Notes under the pieces: generated by a model | What the model was told of the DNA's origin: nothing | The model's database searches: none | What the model saw: only the letters and a program-made list of their open reading frames with translations | In this document: piece by piece, positions 51,148-60,421 of the stretch | How the letters are laid out: every line of letters begins with the position of its first letter | How positions within the stretch are numbered: the first letter of the stretch is position 1 | Source: Oscillospiraceae bacterium | GTDB taxonomy: Bacteria > Bacillota > Clostridia > Oscillospirales > Acutalibacteraceae | DNA: 64,000 nt | Direction: 5' to 3' | NCBI GenBank assembly: GCA_015066635.1 | Contig: SVOA01000003.1 | Coordinates: 1 to 64,000, forward strand | Made by a program: the position numbers and the translations under genes

Positions 51148-51720
51148 TTAATAGTTGTATCCTAAATCAAACGCTTTTAAATTAAGCTCGACGAACTTTT
51201 CGGGAACAGTTGACTTTACGGCGTCAACCCATTCCTCGTATGAAATATCCGTCTGTTTTGCAAGTACGCCGATAAGAACAACATTTACAGCTTTCGGAGA
51301 ACCTGCCTGAACTGCTAACGAAAGTGCGTCAATGGCTATAATGTTCGCTCCCGAATTCTTTATGCTGTCAATAATACCCTCGGGATATTCCGCATTACCT
51401 ATAATTACAGGCATAGGGTCAATGGTTTGGGTATTCGTGATTAACTTACCGCCGATTTTGAGATACTCGAGCCATCTTGCGGCTTCAAGCTGTTCAAAGC
51501 TTAAAAGCAGGTCTGCCTCCCCTTTCTGTACTATGGGAGAAAAAACCTTTTCGCCGTATTTAACATAAGTTACTACGGAACCGCCGCGCTGACTCATTCC
51601 GTGAACCTCGGAAACCTTGACATCATAGCCCTTTTTGATAAGAGCCGCGCCTAAAAGCTTGGAGGCAAGAAGGGTTCCCTGACCGCCGACACCGACTATC
51701 ATAATACTTTTTGTATCCAT
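51148..51720 (-). CDS. iorB: Indolepyruvate ferredoxin oxidoreductase, beta subunit
   Basis: The 190-residue product is the gamma-type domain of 2-oxoacid:ferredoxin oxidoreductases, with GVGGQGTLLASKLLGAAL at residues 10-27, HGMSQRGGSVVTYV near 40 and the typical LLSFEQLEAARWL. With IorA it oxidises indole-, phenyl- or hydroxyphenyl-pyruvate to the acyl-CoA, reducing ferredoxin. It starts three bases after the iorA stop. Confidence 0.94.
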   Translation of the reverse strand: MDTKSIMIVGVGGQGTLLASKLLGAALIKKGYDVKVSEVHGMSQRGGSVVTYVKYGEKVFSPIVQKGEADLLLSFEQLEAARWLEYLKIGGKLITNTQTIDPMPVIIGNAEYPEGIIDSIKNSGANIIAIDALSLAVQAGSPKAVNVVLIGVLAKQTDISYEEWVDAVKSTVPEKFVELNLKAFDLGYNY

Positions 51721-51723
51721 TAC

Positions 51724-53451
51724 TTAACCCTCCTTTATAGCGTCGAATTTGCACAGCTGACTGCAGACGTTACAGCCGACGCACTGCGTAAAGTCGATAA
51801 CAGATTTACCGTCCCTGAAGCTGATTGCAGGGCATCCGATTTTCATACACATCTTACAGCCGATGCACTTCTCTGCGTCAACTTTAAGGGGTTTGTTATG
51901 CTTGACATATTTAAGAAGCGCGCAGGGACGTCTTGAAATAATGACAGATGGCTCGTCAGCTTCAAGTTCTTCCTTTATAACGCTCTGACACTGTTCAAGA
52001 TTATATGGGTCAATTACACGGACGCGGTCGATTCCAACTGCCTTTGCAAGCATTTCAAGACTTACAGCCGTGGTCGGATCACCCTTAATGGTTTTACCCG
52101 TAGTCGGGTTGTCCTGATGTCCCGTCATACCCGTAATACTGTTGTCAAGGATAATAACGGTTGAATTACTTCTGTTATATGCAATATCAATAAGTCCGGT
52201 AACTCCCGAATGTATAAACGTCGAGTCGCCTATTACTGCGACAGATTTATTTTCATTATCGGGATTAGCTTTATTTCTGCCGTGCAGAGCAGAAACGGAA
52301 GCGCCCATACAAATACATGTATCAAGCATACCGAGAGGCTGTAAAGCGCCGAGCGTATAACAGCCAATGTCTCCGCTGACATATACGCCGAGCTTTTTAA
52401 GAGAATAGAACAGTCCTCTGTGCGGACAACCTGCGCACAATACGGGAGGTCTGCCGGGTACGTTTATATCTGTTTTATATGTTTCTTTTTCCTCGCCGAG
52501 TATAACCTTTGCAATAAGACTTTGCGAATACTCTCCCTGAAGGGTAAACGCATCCTTGCCTATTACTTCTATACCGTTGGCGCGGCAATGCTCCTCAATG
52601 TACGGGTCAAGTTGCTCAAGAACATATACCTTATCGCACTCAGCGGCAAAATGCTTTATAAGATTTACGGGAAGCGGATATACACATCCGAGTTTGAGAT
52701 ATGACGCCCTGTCGCCTAACGCCTGCTTTGCATACTGATATGTAATACCTGCGCAGATAACGCCGATTCTTGTATCGTTATACTCTGCTTTATTGATTTC
52801 ACAGCTTTCCGCCCACTGAGTCTGACTGATAATTCTGTCTTCGACAATAACGTGCTTTTTGATAGCCATACCGGGCATCATAACATTTTTCATCGGGTCC
52901 TTGGTATAAGGCAGAAGCTCTCTTTCAATACGTTCGCCCGTATTAACAAGACTTCTTGAGTGTGCAACTCTTGTTGTAAGTCTTAAAATTACGGGAGTAT
53001 CAAATTTTTCCGAAAGCTCATACGCAAGCTTTGCATATTCATAGCATTCCTCTGAATCAGAGGGCTCGAGCATCATTGTCTTTGACGCCTTTGCATAATG
53101 TCTTGAGTCCTGCTCGTTCTGTGATGAGTGCATACCCGGGTCATCAGCTACAACGATAACCATACCTGCGTTTATGCCTGTGTACGAGGCGGTAAACAGC
53201 GGGTCTGCGGCGACGTTAAGACCGACGTGTTTCATAGCGCAGAAGCTTCTTGCTCCGTTTATAGCGGCACCTGCGGCAACCTCCATGGCAACCTTTTCGT
53301 TGGGCGCCCACTCGCTGTAAACATCGTCATATTTGGAAATAAACTCGGTAACCTCGGTGCTCGGTGTACCCGGATAGCTTGACGCTACCCTGATACCGCC
53401 CTCGTAAAGTCCGCGGGCAACTGCTTCGTTACCAATCAATAACTGTTTCAT
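51724..53451 (-). CDS. iorA: Indolepyruvate ferredoxin oxidoreductase, alpha subunit
   Basis: The 575-residue product has the N-terminal pyrimidine-binding domain (GNEAVARGLYEGGIRVASSYPGTPS), a middle part, the TPP-binding domain (VIGDSTFIHSGVTGLIDIAYN and LDNSITGMTGHQDNP near 400-445) and two C-terminal 4Fe-4S clusters (CIGCKMCMKIGCP near 532 and CVGCNVCSQLCKF near 561). It shows strict anaerobic amino-acid metabolism. It is the first gene of the operon, behind a clear promoter. Confidence 0.95.
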   Translation of the reverse strand: MKQLLIGNEAVARGLYEGGIRVASSYPGTPSTEVTEFISKYDDVYSEWAPNEKVAMEVAAGAAINGARSFCAMKHVGLNVAADPLFTASYTGINAGMVIVVADDPGMHSSQNEQDSRHYAKASKTMMLEPSDSEECYEYAKLAYELSEKFDTPVILRLTTRVAHSRSLVNTGERIERELLPYTKDPMKNVMMPGMAIKKHVIVEDRIISQTQWAESCEINKAEYNDTRIGVICAGITYQYAKQALGDRASYLKLGCVYPLPVNLIKHFAAECDKVYVLEQLDPYIEEHCRANGIEVIGKDAFTLQGEYSQSLIAKVILGEEKETYKTDINVPGRPPVLCAGCPHRGLFYSLKKLGVYVSGDIGCYTLGALQPLGMLDTCICMGASVSALHGRNKANPDNENKSVAVIGDSTFIHSGVTGLIDIAYNRSNSTVIILDNSITGMTGHQDNPTTGKTIKGDPTTAVSLEMLAKAVGIDRVRVIDPYNLEQCQSVIKEELEADEPSVIISRRPCALLKYVKHNKPLKVDAEKCIGCKMCMKIGCPAISFRDGKSVIDFTQCVGCNVCSQLCKFDAIKEG

Positions 53452-53483
53452 TTAAAATAACTCCTCTGAAAATGTTGTGAATT

Positions 53484-53512
53484 ATTATATCACAGCTTTT
53501 TATCTGTTACAA
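53484..53512 (-). promoter_or_regulatory. Promoter for the iorA-iorB-paaK-ACT operon
   Basis: On the minus strand TTGTAA (53507-53512), 17 bases, extended TGATATAAT (TATAAT at 53484-53489). The half-sites TGTGA (53476-53480) and TCACA (53490-53494) flank the -10. Confidence 0.65.
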
Positions 53513-53519
53513 CAAAATA

Positions 53520-55157
53520 TTAAGACTGATTTTCCTTTGCGACGAGATTGTCAACACAATAAATTTTGCGCAGAACGGGTTTCTCAATTTTACCTGTCGG
53601 GTTTCTCGGAATATCTGCAAAGATAATCTTTCTCGGTCTTTTATATCTCGGCATTTTTAGACAGAATTCGTTAACCTGCTCTTCCGTGAGCGTAAAGCCG
53701 TCCTTTACCTCGATAACTGCGGCTGAAATCTCTCCGAGACGCGGGTCGGGCATACCAATAACGGCAACGTCCTTGATTTCGTTCATCTGTCTTAAAAAGT
53801 CCTCTATCTGAACGGGATAAATGTTTTCTCCGCCGCTTATTATAACGTCCTTTTTTCTGTCAACGAGGAAAATAAAACCGTCCTCGTCTTCTTTTGCCAT
53901 ATCTCCCGTAAACAGCCATCCGTCTTTAAGGCACTCTCTTGTGGCGTCTTCATTACGGTAATAGCAGGTCATAACGCCGGGGCCTTTGACGCATAATTCG
54001 CCTATCTCTCCCCTGCTGACCGTATTGCCTTCGGTATCGACAATTTTTGTCTGCCAGCCGTAGCCCGCAACACCTATAGCGCCGACCTTATGTATATTCT
54101 CAACGCCGAGATGGACACAGCCGGGTCCGATAGATTCGCTCAAACCGTAGTTTGTATCGTATTGATGGTTCGGAAAAACGCTTTTCCATCTTTTTATTAA
54201 ACTCGGAGGCACGGGCTGTGCGCCGATGTGCATAAGTCTCCATTGGTCAAGCTTATATTTTGAAAGATCGATTTTGCCGCTGTCAATATCGTCAAGAATA
54301 TCCTGAGCCCACGGAACAAGCAGCCAAACGATTGTGCATCCTTCCTTTGATACTGCTTCAAGTACATATTCGGGCTTCGTTCCTTTTAACAGAACAGCTT
54401 TTCCGCCTACAAGGAAGCTTCCGAACCAGTGCATTTTAGCGCCCGTATGGTAAAGAGGCGGTATGCAAAGGAAAACGTCCTCATGAGTCTGTGAGTGATG
54501 CGCCTGCTCGCATTTTGCAGCGTGCATAAGACTCTCGTGATTATGCAGAATAGCTTTCGGGAAACCCGTTGTACCCGATGAAAAGTATATAGCGGCGTTG
54601 TCACTGTCAGTAAGTTTAATATCGGGATTCTGACTTGACGCGTTTGCCGTAAGCTCAGTATAACTGTCGGCAAAGCTCGGACAGTTTTCGTCGCCCGCAT
54701 ACAGAAGCAGACATTTCTTGCTAAGCTCGTCAGCAATAGGCTCGATTCTGCCTATAAAGCTTGAACCGAACACCATTACATTGACCTGTGCAAGCTCAGC
54801 GCAGTATTTTATCTCGTCCGTATCGTATCTGAAGTTAAACGGAACTGCGATAGCGCCCGTTTTAAGAATACCGAAGTAAATAGGAAGCCACTCAAGGCAG
54901 TTCATCATAAGAATTGCAACCTTGTCGTCCTTGCCTATCCCCCTGCTTATGAGGAGATTTGCAAAACGGTTTGCTTTTTCGTTAAAGACATTCCAGGTTA
55001 TTTCCCGTCTGAAAGCGGCGGAGCCCGTCGGCTCCGTAAGAGAAAATTCCTTCCACGTTTTTCTCTGTTTTTCCTGTATATCGGGGTTCAGCTCAACAAG
55101 ACAAACCTCGTCTCCGTAAAGCTGACTGTTTTTTTCAAGTATTTCCGTAATTGGCAT
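53520..55157 (-). CDS. AMP-dependent acyl-CoA synthetase/ligase
   Basis: The 545-residue ANL-superfamily enzyme has the A3 loop YFSSGTTGFPKAI near residue 190, NYGLSESIGPG near 335, LFTGDMAKEDEDGF near 415 and the C-terminal hinge and lysine region (DRKKDVIISGGENIYPVQIED, then NPTGKIEKP). It activates a carboxylic acid, probably a fatty or aryl acid, to the CoA thioester. It lies 25 bases after a sodium:solute symporter gene in the same transcript, so the symporter may import its substrate. Confidence 0.9.
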   Translation of the reverse strand: MPITEILEKNSQLYGDEVCLVELNPDIQEKQRKTWKEFSLTEPTGSAAFRREITWNVFNEKANRFANLLISRGIGKDDKVAILMMNCLEWLPIYFGILKTGAIAVPFNFRYDTDEIKYCAELAQVNVMVFGSSFIGRIEPIADELSKKCLLLYAGDENCPSFADSYTELTANASSQNPDIKLTDSDNAAIYFSSGTTGFPKAILHNHESLMHAAKCEQAHHSQTHEDVFLCIPPLYHTGAKMHWFGSFLVGGKAVLLKGTKPEYVLEAVSKEGCTIVWLLVPWAQDILDDIDSGKIDLSKYKLDQWRLMHIGAQPVPPSLIKRWKSVFPNHQYDTNYGLSESIGPGCVHLGVENIHKVGAIGVAGYGWQTKIVDTEGNTVSRGEIGELCVKGPGVMTCYYRNEDATRECLKDGWLFTGDMAKEDEDGFIFLVDRKKDVIISGGENIYPVQIEDFLRQMNEIKDVAVIGMPDPRLGEISAAVIEVKDGFTLTEEQVNEFCLKMPRYKRPRKIIFADIPRNPTGKIEKPVLRKIYCVDNLVAKENQS

Positions 55158-55182
55158 TTATATAACCTCTTTTAAATAATAA

Positions 55183-56703
55183 TCATTCGTTTTCGATAAC
55201 GCCTGTATAGAAGAATTCATTATTCTCCGACTTGCCTGATTTTGACGTTGCAAAGCTGACGGCAAGGCAAACTATAATTGAAGCAATCATAGCTGCGCAC
55301 GCGTAGTGAGGACCCTGCGACATAAGTTTCAGTACCGTTTCGTTTTCGCTTCCGCAAAGATTAAGCACCTTACAGAAAGCGGGAACAATAGCAATACAGA
55401 AGCCCGTCAGAACGCTTGCCCATGCGCCGGTTTTATTAAGCTTCTTAACGTAAAGCGAAAGAACATAAGGCGCAAGGAAAGAACCCGAAATAATGCCCCA
55501 CGAATAACTCATCATATCAAGTATCGGAGTTCTCGTATTTGCAACGACATATGAAATTATAATAAACAGCACTGCAAAAAGTCTTGTAAGATTCTTTACG
55601 TTACCGTCCGAAATCTGCTTTTTGGATTTATCCGCAATAAGGTCAATGCTCATTGTGGTACTTGCAGAAATCGTAATAGAGCAAAGAGTGGAAACGCTTG
55701 CCGAAAGCAGAAGTATGATAATAATTCCGAGCAGTATATTTGGAAGAGATGAATCTTTCAGCATATTGGGAACTATATAATCTGCCTTGGGCATATCAAC
55801 GCCTGCCGTATAATACTTGTGGCAAAGCGAGCCGATAAAATATCCGCCGCCCGCGATAAGAAACGCAAAGAAGGTTGAAATAACAATACCGCGTTTCGCC
55901 TGTCTGTCGTCCTTGATACCGAAGTATTTTTGAATCATCTGAGGAAGTCCCCATGTGCCAAAGCTCGTCATAAGCACGGTTGCCATAAGGGAAACCCACT
56001 GAGGTCCGTTGAGAGTCGGAAGTCCCGTCTTGGACTGCGCGTATTCCCTGAGTCCCTCGATTCCGCCGACCTTGTCGCATCTGATAATAAATACAAGTAA
56101 CAGGAAAACTCCTATCATCATTACAATACCCTGAACAAAATCAGCCCTTGCCTGAACAAGATATCCGCCGAGAATAACAAGTAAAACCGCAAGTACGGCA
56201 ATTATAATCAGGAATATCGTGTCGGGAATGCCGAGAAGTACGTCCGCAATACTTGCAAGTCCGCTGTAAACTGATGCGGAATAAGGAATAAGGAATATAA
56301 ATATTACTACTGCGGCAAAGGTTTTTAAACCCTTGCTGTTATATCTCTTTTCAAAGTATTCGGGCATAGTCTTGATTTTAAGACGCGCAGAAACGTCTCT
56401 TGTTCTTCTTGCAAGAACAGCCCATGCGAGCAAGGAGCCGAAAACGGCGTTGCCTATACCTGCGAGTATTCCCCACATACCGAAGGAAAGACCCGTTTTA
56501 CCCGCATAACCGACAAACATAACCGCCGAGAAATATGCAGTTCCGTATGAAAGCGCAGACAGCCAAGCTCCAGCATTTCTGCCGCCTACCGTAAAGTCGG
56601 CAATACTTTTTGATTTTCTGCCCGAAATGATACCTATTATAACGAGTACCAAAACATAACAGGCAATAGTTACCCAAACAACCGTGGTGTTAATAACAAT
56701 CAC
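55183..56703 (-). CDS. Sodium:solute symporter (SSS family)
   Basis: The 506-residue product has 12-13 membrane spans and the SSS-family look: GRKSKSIADFTVGGRNAGAWLSALSYGTAYFSAVMFVGYAG at the start, and MPEYFEKRY after the second or third span. Family members import proline, pantothenate, sugars or carboxylates with Na+. Co-transcription with the acyl-CoA ligase suggests a carboxylate. The start codon annotated here is ATG; the -10 of its promoter is 53 bases upstream. Confidence 0.9.
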   Translation of the reverse strand: MIVINTTVVWVTIACYVLVLVIIGIISGRKSKSIADFTVGGRNAGAWLSALSYGTAYFSAVMFVGYAGKTGLSFGMWGILAGIGNAVFGSLLAWAVLARRTRDVSARLKIKTMPEYFEKRYNSKGLKTFAAVVIFIFLIPYSASVYSGLASIADVLLGIPDTIFLIIIAVLAVLLVILGGYLVQARADFVQGIVMMIGVFLLLVFIIRCDKVGGIEGLREYAQSKTGLPTLNGPQWVSLMATVLMTSFGTWGLPQMIQKYFGIKDDRQAKRGIVISTFFAFLIAGGGYFIGSLCHKYYTAGVDMPKADYIVPNMLKDSSLPNILLGIIIILLLSASVSTLCSITISASTTMSIDLIADKSKKQISDGNVKNLTRLFAVLFIIISYVVANTRTPILDMMSYSWGIISGSFLAPYVLSLYVKKLNKTGAWASVLTGFCIAIVPAFCKVLNLCGSENETVLKLMSQGPHYACAAMIASIIVCLAVSFATSKSGKSENNEFFYTGVIENE

Positions 56704-56755
56704 TCCTATACTTTAGTGCTTTTATGCTTTTATGCGTTAAAGCGTTTTCCTAATG

Positions 56756-56784
56756 ATTATACTCTCTTAAAATGAAAATTTCAA
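56756..56784 (-). promoter_or_regulatory. Promoter for the symporter-ligase pair, overlapped by a palindrome
   Basis: On the minus strand TTGAAA (56779-56784), 17 bases, TATAAT (56756-56761). ACTCTCTT (56761-56768) and AAGAGAGT (56783-56790) are exact inverted repeats that bracket the spacer and touch both elements. Confidence 0.65.
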
Positions 56785-56802
56785 GAGAGTTTTTAATATT
56801 TT

Positions 56803-57597
56803 TTATAAATTTAATATAGCTTTTGCATTTTTATATAATATCGCATCTCTGTCCCCTGCATTAAGCTCGAGAGAATCTATAAAACTCAATTCGTCCTCGG
56901 GCGAGCTCCACGGCATATCAGTACCAAAAAGAACTCTGTCGCAGGGATGATTTGCGATAATCTGTTTTGCGTAATAAGGCGGAACCTTGCCGCAGGAAAA
57001 TGAGGTGTCTATGTATACATCTTTTCCGCATAGATATTTCAGCGTATCCTCGTACATAAGATAGCCGCCGAGATGGGCCGCAACTACGGGCGCACCGTCA
57101 AACGCATCCAGAATATGCGAAAGACGCTCGGGAGTGCAGTGTACGGGCTCGGGAAAGCCGATATCTATACCTGAGTGAAAAACGGTAATAAAGCCCATTT
57201 CCGCGATTTTTTTGTAGATAGGAATCATTCTGTCCTCATCTACAAAAAAATTCTGATAATCGGGATGAAGCTTTATACCCTTTATTCCTGCGTTTTTAAG
57301 TCTTTTAAGCTCATCAAATATTTCCTCACTGTCGGGATGTACGCTTCCGAACGGTATTATCATACTGTCGGATATGAGCGAAACAGCAAAGTCATTAACG
57401 TTTTTTTGCTGTTTCGGGTTGGTAGCAACGCTTAAAAGAACGGCTTTTTCAACTCCGCTTTTTTTAAGAATATCTTTTGAAGACTCAGCAGTTCCGAGTG
57501 TGCACGGAGTAATGCCTCCCGAATACTTTGAAAGCATCGTAATAGCCTTCTGTGCAATTTTATCGGGGAAAAAATGCGTATGAAAATCAATTATCAT
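56803..57597 (-). CDS. Amidohydrolase family protein (Amidohydro_2/ACMSD-like)
   Basis: The 264-residue TIM-barrel protein has the N-terminal metal motif IDFHTHFFPD (residues 3-12), a catalytic-region histidine in GIKLHPD near 128, HSG near 157, AAHLGG near 192 and the final aspartate in LFGTDMPWSSP near 237. The family includes ACMSD-type decarboxylases and hydrolases; the substrate is unknown. It lies nine bases after typA and is probably transcribed with it, although no functional link is evident. Confidence 0.85.
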   Translation of the reverse strand: MIIDFHTHFFPDKIAQKAITMLSKYSGGITPCTLGTAESSKDILKKSGVEKAVLLSVATNPKQQKNVNDFAVSLISDSMIIPFGSVHPDSEEIFDELKRLKNAGIKGIKLHPDYQNFFVDEDRMIPIYKKIAEMGFITVFHSGIDIGFPEPVHCTPERLSHILDAFDGAPVVAAHLGGYLMYEDTLKYLCGKDVYIDTSFSCGKVPPYYAKQIIANHPCDRVLFGTDMPWSSPEDELSFIDSLELNAGDRDAILYKNAKAILNL

Positions 57598-57606
57598 ATT
57601 ATTTCC

Positions 57607-59427
57607 TTATTTCTTTTTAAACTGCTGTTTCAGTCTTAAATCTTTTGAAAGAATCTTTTTGCGTAGTCTGATAGATTTGGGCGTGATTTCAACAAGCTCG
57701 TCCTCGCCGATAAATTCCATAGACTGTTCAAGACTGAGTACGGAATGAGGAACAAGTCTCAGCGCTTCATCCGAACCGGATGCGCGTGTATTTGTCAGAT
57801 GCTTGTTTTTGCAAACGTTACAGGTAATATCCTCGTTTTTTGCGCACTCTCCGACTATCATACCTTCGTAAACCGAAACGCCGGGACCGACAAAAAGTCT
57901 GCCTCTGTCCTGAGTGTTAAACAGACCGTAAGCCGAGGTTTCTCCCGTTTCGTGTACTACTATGGAACCTCTTTCCCTTGTCTGTATATCGCCCTTATAT
58001 TCCTCGTAGCCCGAAAAGACGTTATTCATAATGCCGTTTCCGTTTGTATCGGTAAGGAATTCGGAACGGTAACCTATAAGCCCTCTTGCGGGAATTTTAA
58101 ACTCAAGATGCGTTGAGCCGCCGTCTCTCGGGCTCATATCCTCCAGCTCTCCCCTGCGAAGTCCGATTTTTGACATAACCGTACCGACATATTCCTCGGG
58201 AACTTCAATAATAAGAAGCTCAATAGGTTCGAGAAGCTTGCCGTTTTCGACTTTGGTTATAACCTCGGGACGTGAAACCTGAAATTCATAACCCTGACGG
58301 CGCATATTCTCAATAAGTATCGAAAGGTGCAGTTCTCCTCTGCCCGATACCTTGAAGCAATCCGTGCTGTCCGTTTCTTCAACGCGCATACTGACGTTTG
58401 TTTCAACCTCTTTAAAAAGTCTGTCCCTTATGTTTCTTGAAGTAACGTATTTGCCCTCCTGACCTGCAAAGGGACTGTCGTTGACCATAAAGTTCATTGA
58501 AATAGTCGGCTCGTCTATTTTTACAAACGGAAGCGGATCAATGTGCTCGGGGTCGCATAAGGTTTCGCCTATATTGAGGTCAGCAATACCCGTAACACAG
58601 ATAATATCGCCTGCTGCCGCAGACTCAACCTCAGATCTTTTAAGACCTTCAAACTGATAAAGTCTTGAAATTTTGACATTTTCCGTACTGCCGTCCTGCT
58701 TACAAAGAACGAGCTTATCATTTACCTTAACAGTACCTCTTTCGATCCTTCCGACGCCGATTCTGCCGATATAATCGTCATAGTCAAGACTTGAAAACAG
58801 ACATTGAAGCGGTCCGTCAACATCTCCCTCGGGAGGAGAGATTTCTTTGAGTATCTCGTCAAAAAGAGGTCTCATATCTCCGCTTCTGTCATCGGGATTA
58901 AGTGATGAATACCCGTCCTTTGCAGAGGCGTATATTACGGGGAATTCCAGCTGGTCGTCGTTTGCTCCGAGTTCTATAAACAAATCAAGTACCTCATCAA
59001 TAACCTCGGCTGGTCTTGCGCCCGGACGGTCGATTTTATTGATAACAACAAGCACCTTTTTATTGAGCGCAAGCGCTTTTTTAAGTACAAAGCGAGTCTG
59101 AGGCATACAGCCCTCAAATGCGTCAACAAGCAAAAGTACGCCGTCAACCATAGTAAGTATTCTCTCTACTTCTCCGCCGAAGTCGGCATGGCCGGGAGTA
59201 TCAACTATATTTATTTTGACGCCCTTGTAATGAATAGAGGTATTCTTTGAGAGAATTGTTATTCCTCTTTCTCTTTCAAGGTCGTTTGAGTCCATAACTC
59301 TGTCCTGAACAACCTCATTCTGTCTGAAAATACCGCTCTGCTTTAAAAGCTCGTCAACAAGCGTAGTCTTACCGTGGTCAACGTGAGCGATAATTGCAAT
59401 ATTTCTTAAATCTTCTCTGTATTTCAT
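57607..59427 (-). CDS. typA: Ribosome-associated GTPase TypA/BipA
   Basis: TypA is an EF-G-like GTPase that aids 50S assembly and stress adaptation. The 606-residue protein has G1 AHVDHGKTT (about residues 14-22), G2 [10 protein letters not shown]3 DTPGHADF near 74 and G4 NKIDRPGA near 128, then EF-G-like domains and the TypA-specific C-terminal part ([34 protein letters not shown]). I use ATG 59427, which has GGGAGA upstream. An earlier TTG coincides with that ribosome binding site. Confidence 0.96.
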   Translation of the reverse strand: MKYREDLRNIAIIAHVDHGKTTLVDELLKQSGIFRQNEVVQDRVMDSNDLERERGITILSKNTSIHYKGVKINIVDTPGHADFGGEVERILTMVDGVLLLVDAFEGCMPQTRFVLKKALALNKKVLVVINKIDRPGARPAEVIDEVLDLFIELGANDDQLEFPVIYASAKDGYSSLNPDDRSGDMRPLFDEILKEISPPEGDVDGPLQCLFSSLDYDDYIGRIGVGRIERGTVKVNDKLVLCKQDGSTENVKISRLYQFEGLKRSEVESAAAGDIICVTGIADLNIGETLCDPEHIDPLPFVKIDEPTISMNFMVNDSPFAGQEGKYVTSRNIRDRLFKEVETNVSMRVEETDSTDCFKVSGRGELHLSILIENMRRQGYEFQVSRPEVITKVENGKLLEPIELLIIEVPEEYVGTVMSKIGLRRGELEDMSPRDGGSTHLEFKIPARGLIGYRSEFLTDTNGNGIMNNVFSGYEEYKGDIQTRERGSIVVHETGETSAYGLFNTQDRGRLFVGPGVSVYEGMIVGECAKNEDITCNVCKNKHLTNTRASGSDEALRLVPHSVLSLEQSMEFIGEDELVEITPKSIRLRKKILSKDLRLKQQFKKK

Positions 59428-59460
59428 AATATCTCCCAAAAGTGATTTTTACAGACAATT

Positions 59461-59489
59461 ATTTTATCACTAATTATTTTTAACTTCAA
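59461..59489 (-). promoter_or_regulatory. Promoter for typA
   Basis: On the minus strand TTGAAG (59484-59489), 17 bases, TGATAAAAT (TAAAAT at 59461-59466). Confidence 0.6.
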
Positions 59490-59510
59490 TAGCATTTTTG
59501 CCAAATACAT

Positions 59511-59543
59511 AAAAGCAGAATAGATATTTTACATCTATTCTGC
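59511..59543 (-). terminator. Terminator of the hprK-whiA operon, overlapping the whiA stop codon
   Basis: GCAGAATAGAT and ATCTATTCTGC pair exactly for 11 bases. The minus-strand 5' arm includes the last two codons and the TAG stop of whiA, and TTTT follows the 3' arm. Confidence 0.75.
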
Positions 59544-60416
59544 ATATTCAATTATTTTCTGAAATCTGTGATTTACTCCGGAGCGGGACATCGGAGGATC
59601 TAAAAGCTCACCTATTTCCTTGAGCGAAAGTTCAGGATTTTCAAGTCTTAACTGCGCAAGCTCTTTGAGTTCGGGAGGAAGTTTTTGAAATTTGCCCTCC
59701 TTTTTCAGCTTTAAAATAGCTGCATTTTGCTTATATGCGGCGTCTATTGTACGGTCAAGATTAGCGTTTTCAAAGTTCATTTTGCGGTTGGTATTATTTC
59801 TTATATCTTTAAATATTTTTACACCCGTGTATTCAAGCACGGCGTCATTTGCACCCATTATCGCAAAAAGAGTCAGTATATCCTCGCTTCCTTTAAAATA
59901 GAGGTAATAACTGTTATTTCGCTTGATTTCCTTTGCCTGAAGTCCTGTTTCTTCTATAATCTTTAAAAATCCGTTTTTTAAGCTGTACGGAACACAGAAT
60001 TCAAGATGATAACTCTTTTCGGGGTCATTGATAGTGCCGCAGGCAAGAAATACGCCTCTGATAAAAGCGTTAAAACAGCACATATCGCTTAAATTCGCGT
60101 GGTTTATCTTTCTTGACCTTTCTGTTCCGTCGAGATCAAAGGCCTTTAAAACGTTAAGTCTGCCCTTCTCATCATCAACGGAAACACGGTATTTACCCGA
60201 CGGAGATTTGGTCTTTGTTACCTTTCCGTCAGAGAGTCTTGCTGCAACAGAATAATATTTATCGGCAACAAATTCATTTTCCGTATTTATATACATTTCA
60301 CGCTTTGAAAAGGTTTTGCCGAACAATAATAAGCCGTACATTTCAGCAAGCGAACAGCACGGCTTAATATTTGTAATCTGAGATAATTCTTTTTTTATCT
60401 TATAACTGAAAGACAT
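59535..60416 (-). CDS. whiA: DNA-binding protein WhiA (sporulation/division regulator)
   Basis: WhiA combines a degenerate LAGLIDADG homing-endonuclease fold (about residues 90-190, AFIRGVFLACGTINDPEKSYHLEF) with a C-terminal helix-turn-helix (PELSLKEIGELLDPPMSRSGVNHRF, about 255-285). In Actinobacteria it activates sporulation genes; in Bacillus it influences FtsZ and lipid composition. The 293-residue length is normal. It directly follows rapZ by five bases, without the yvcK gene that usually separates them. Confidence 0.95.
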   Translation of the reverse strand: MSFSYKIKKELSQITNIKPCCSLAEMYGLLLFGKTFSKREMYINTENEFVADKYYSVAARLSDGKVTKTKSPSGKYRVSVDDEKGRLNVLKAFDLDGTERSRKINHANLSDMCCFNAFIRGVFLACGTINDPEKSYHLEFCVPYSLKNGFLKIIEETGLQAKEIKRNNSYYLYFKGSEDILTLFAIMGANDAVLEYTGVKIFKDIRNNTNRKMNFENANLDRTIDAAYKQNAAILKLKKEGKFQKLPPELKELAQLRLENPELSLKEIGELLDPPMSRSGVNHRFQKIIEYAE

Positions 60417-60421
60417 ATTTT

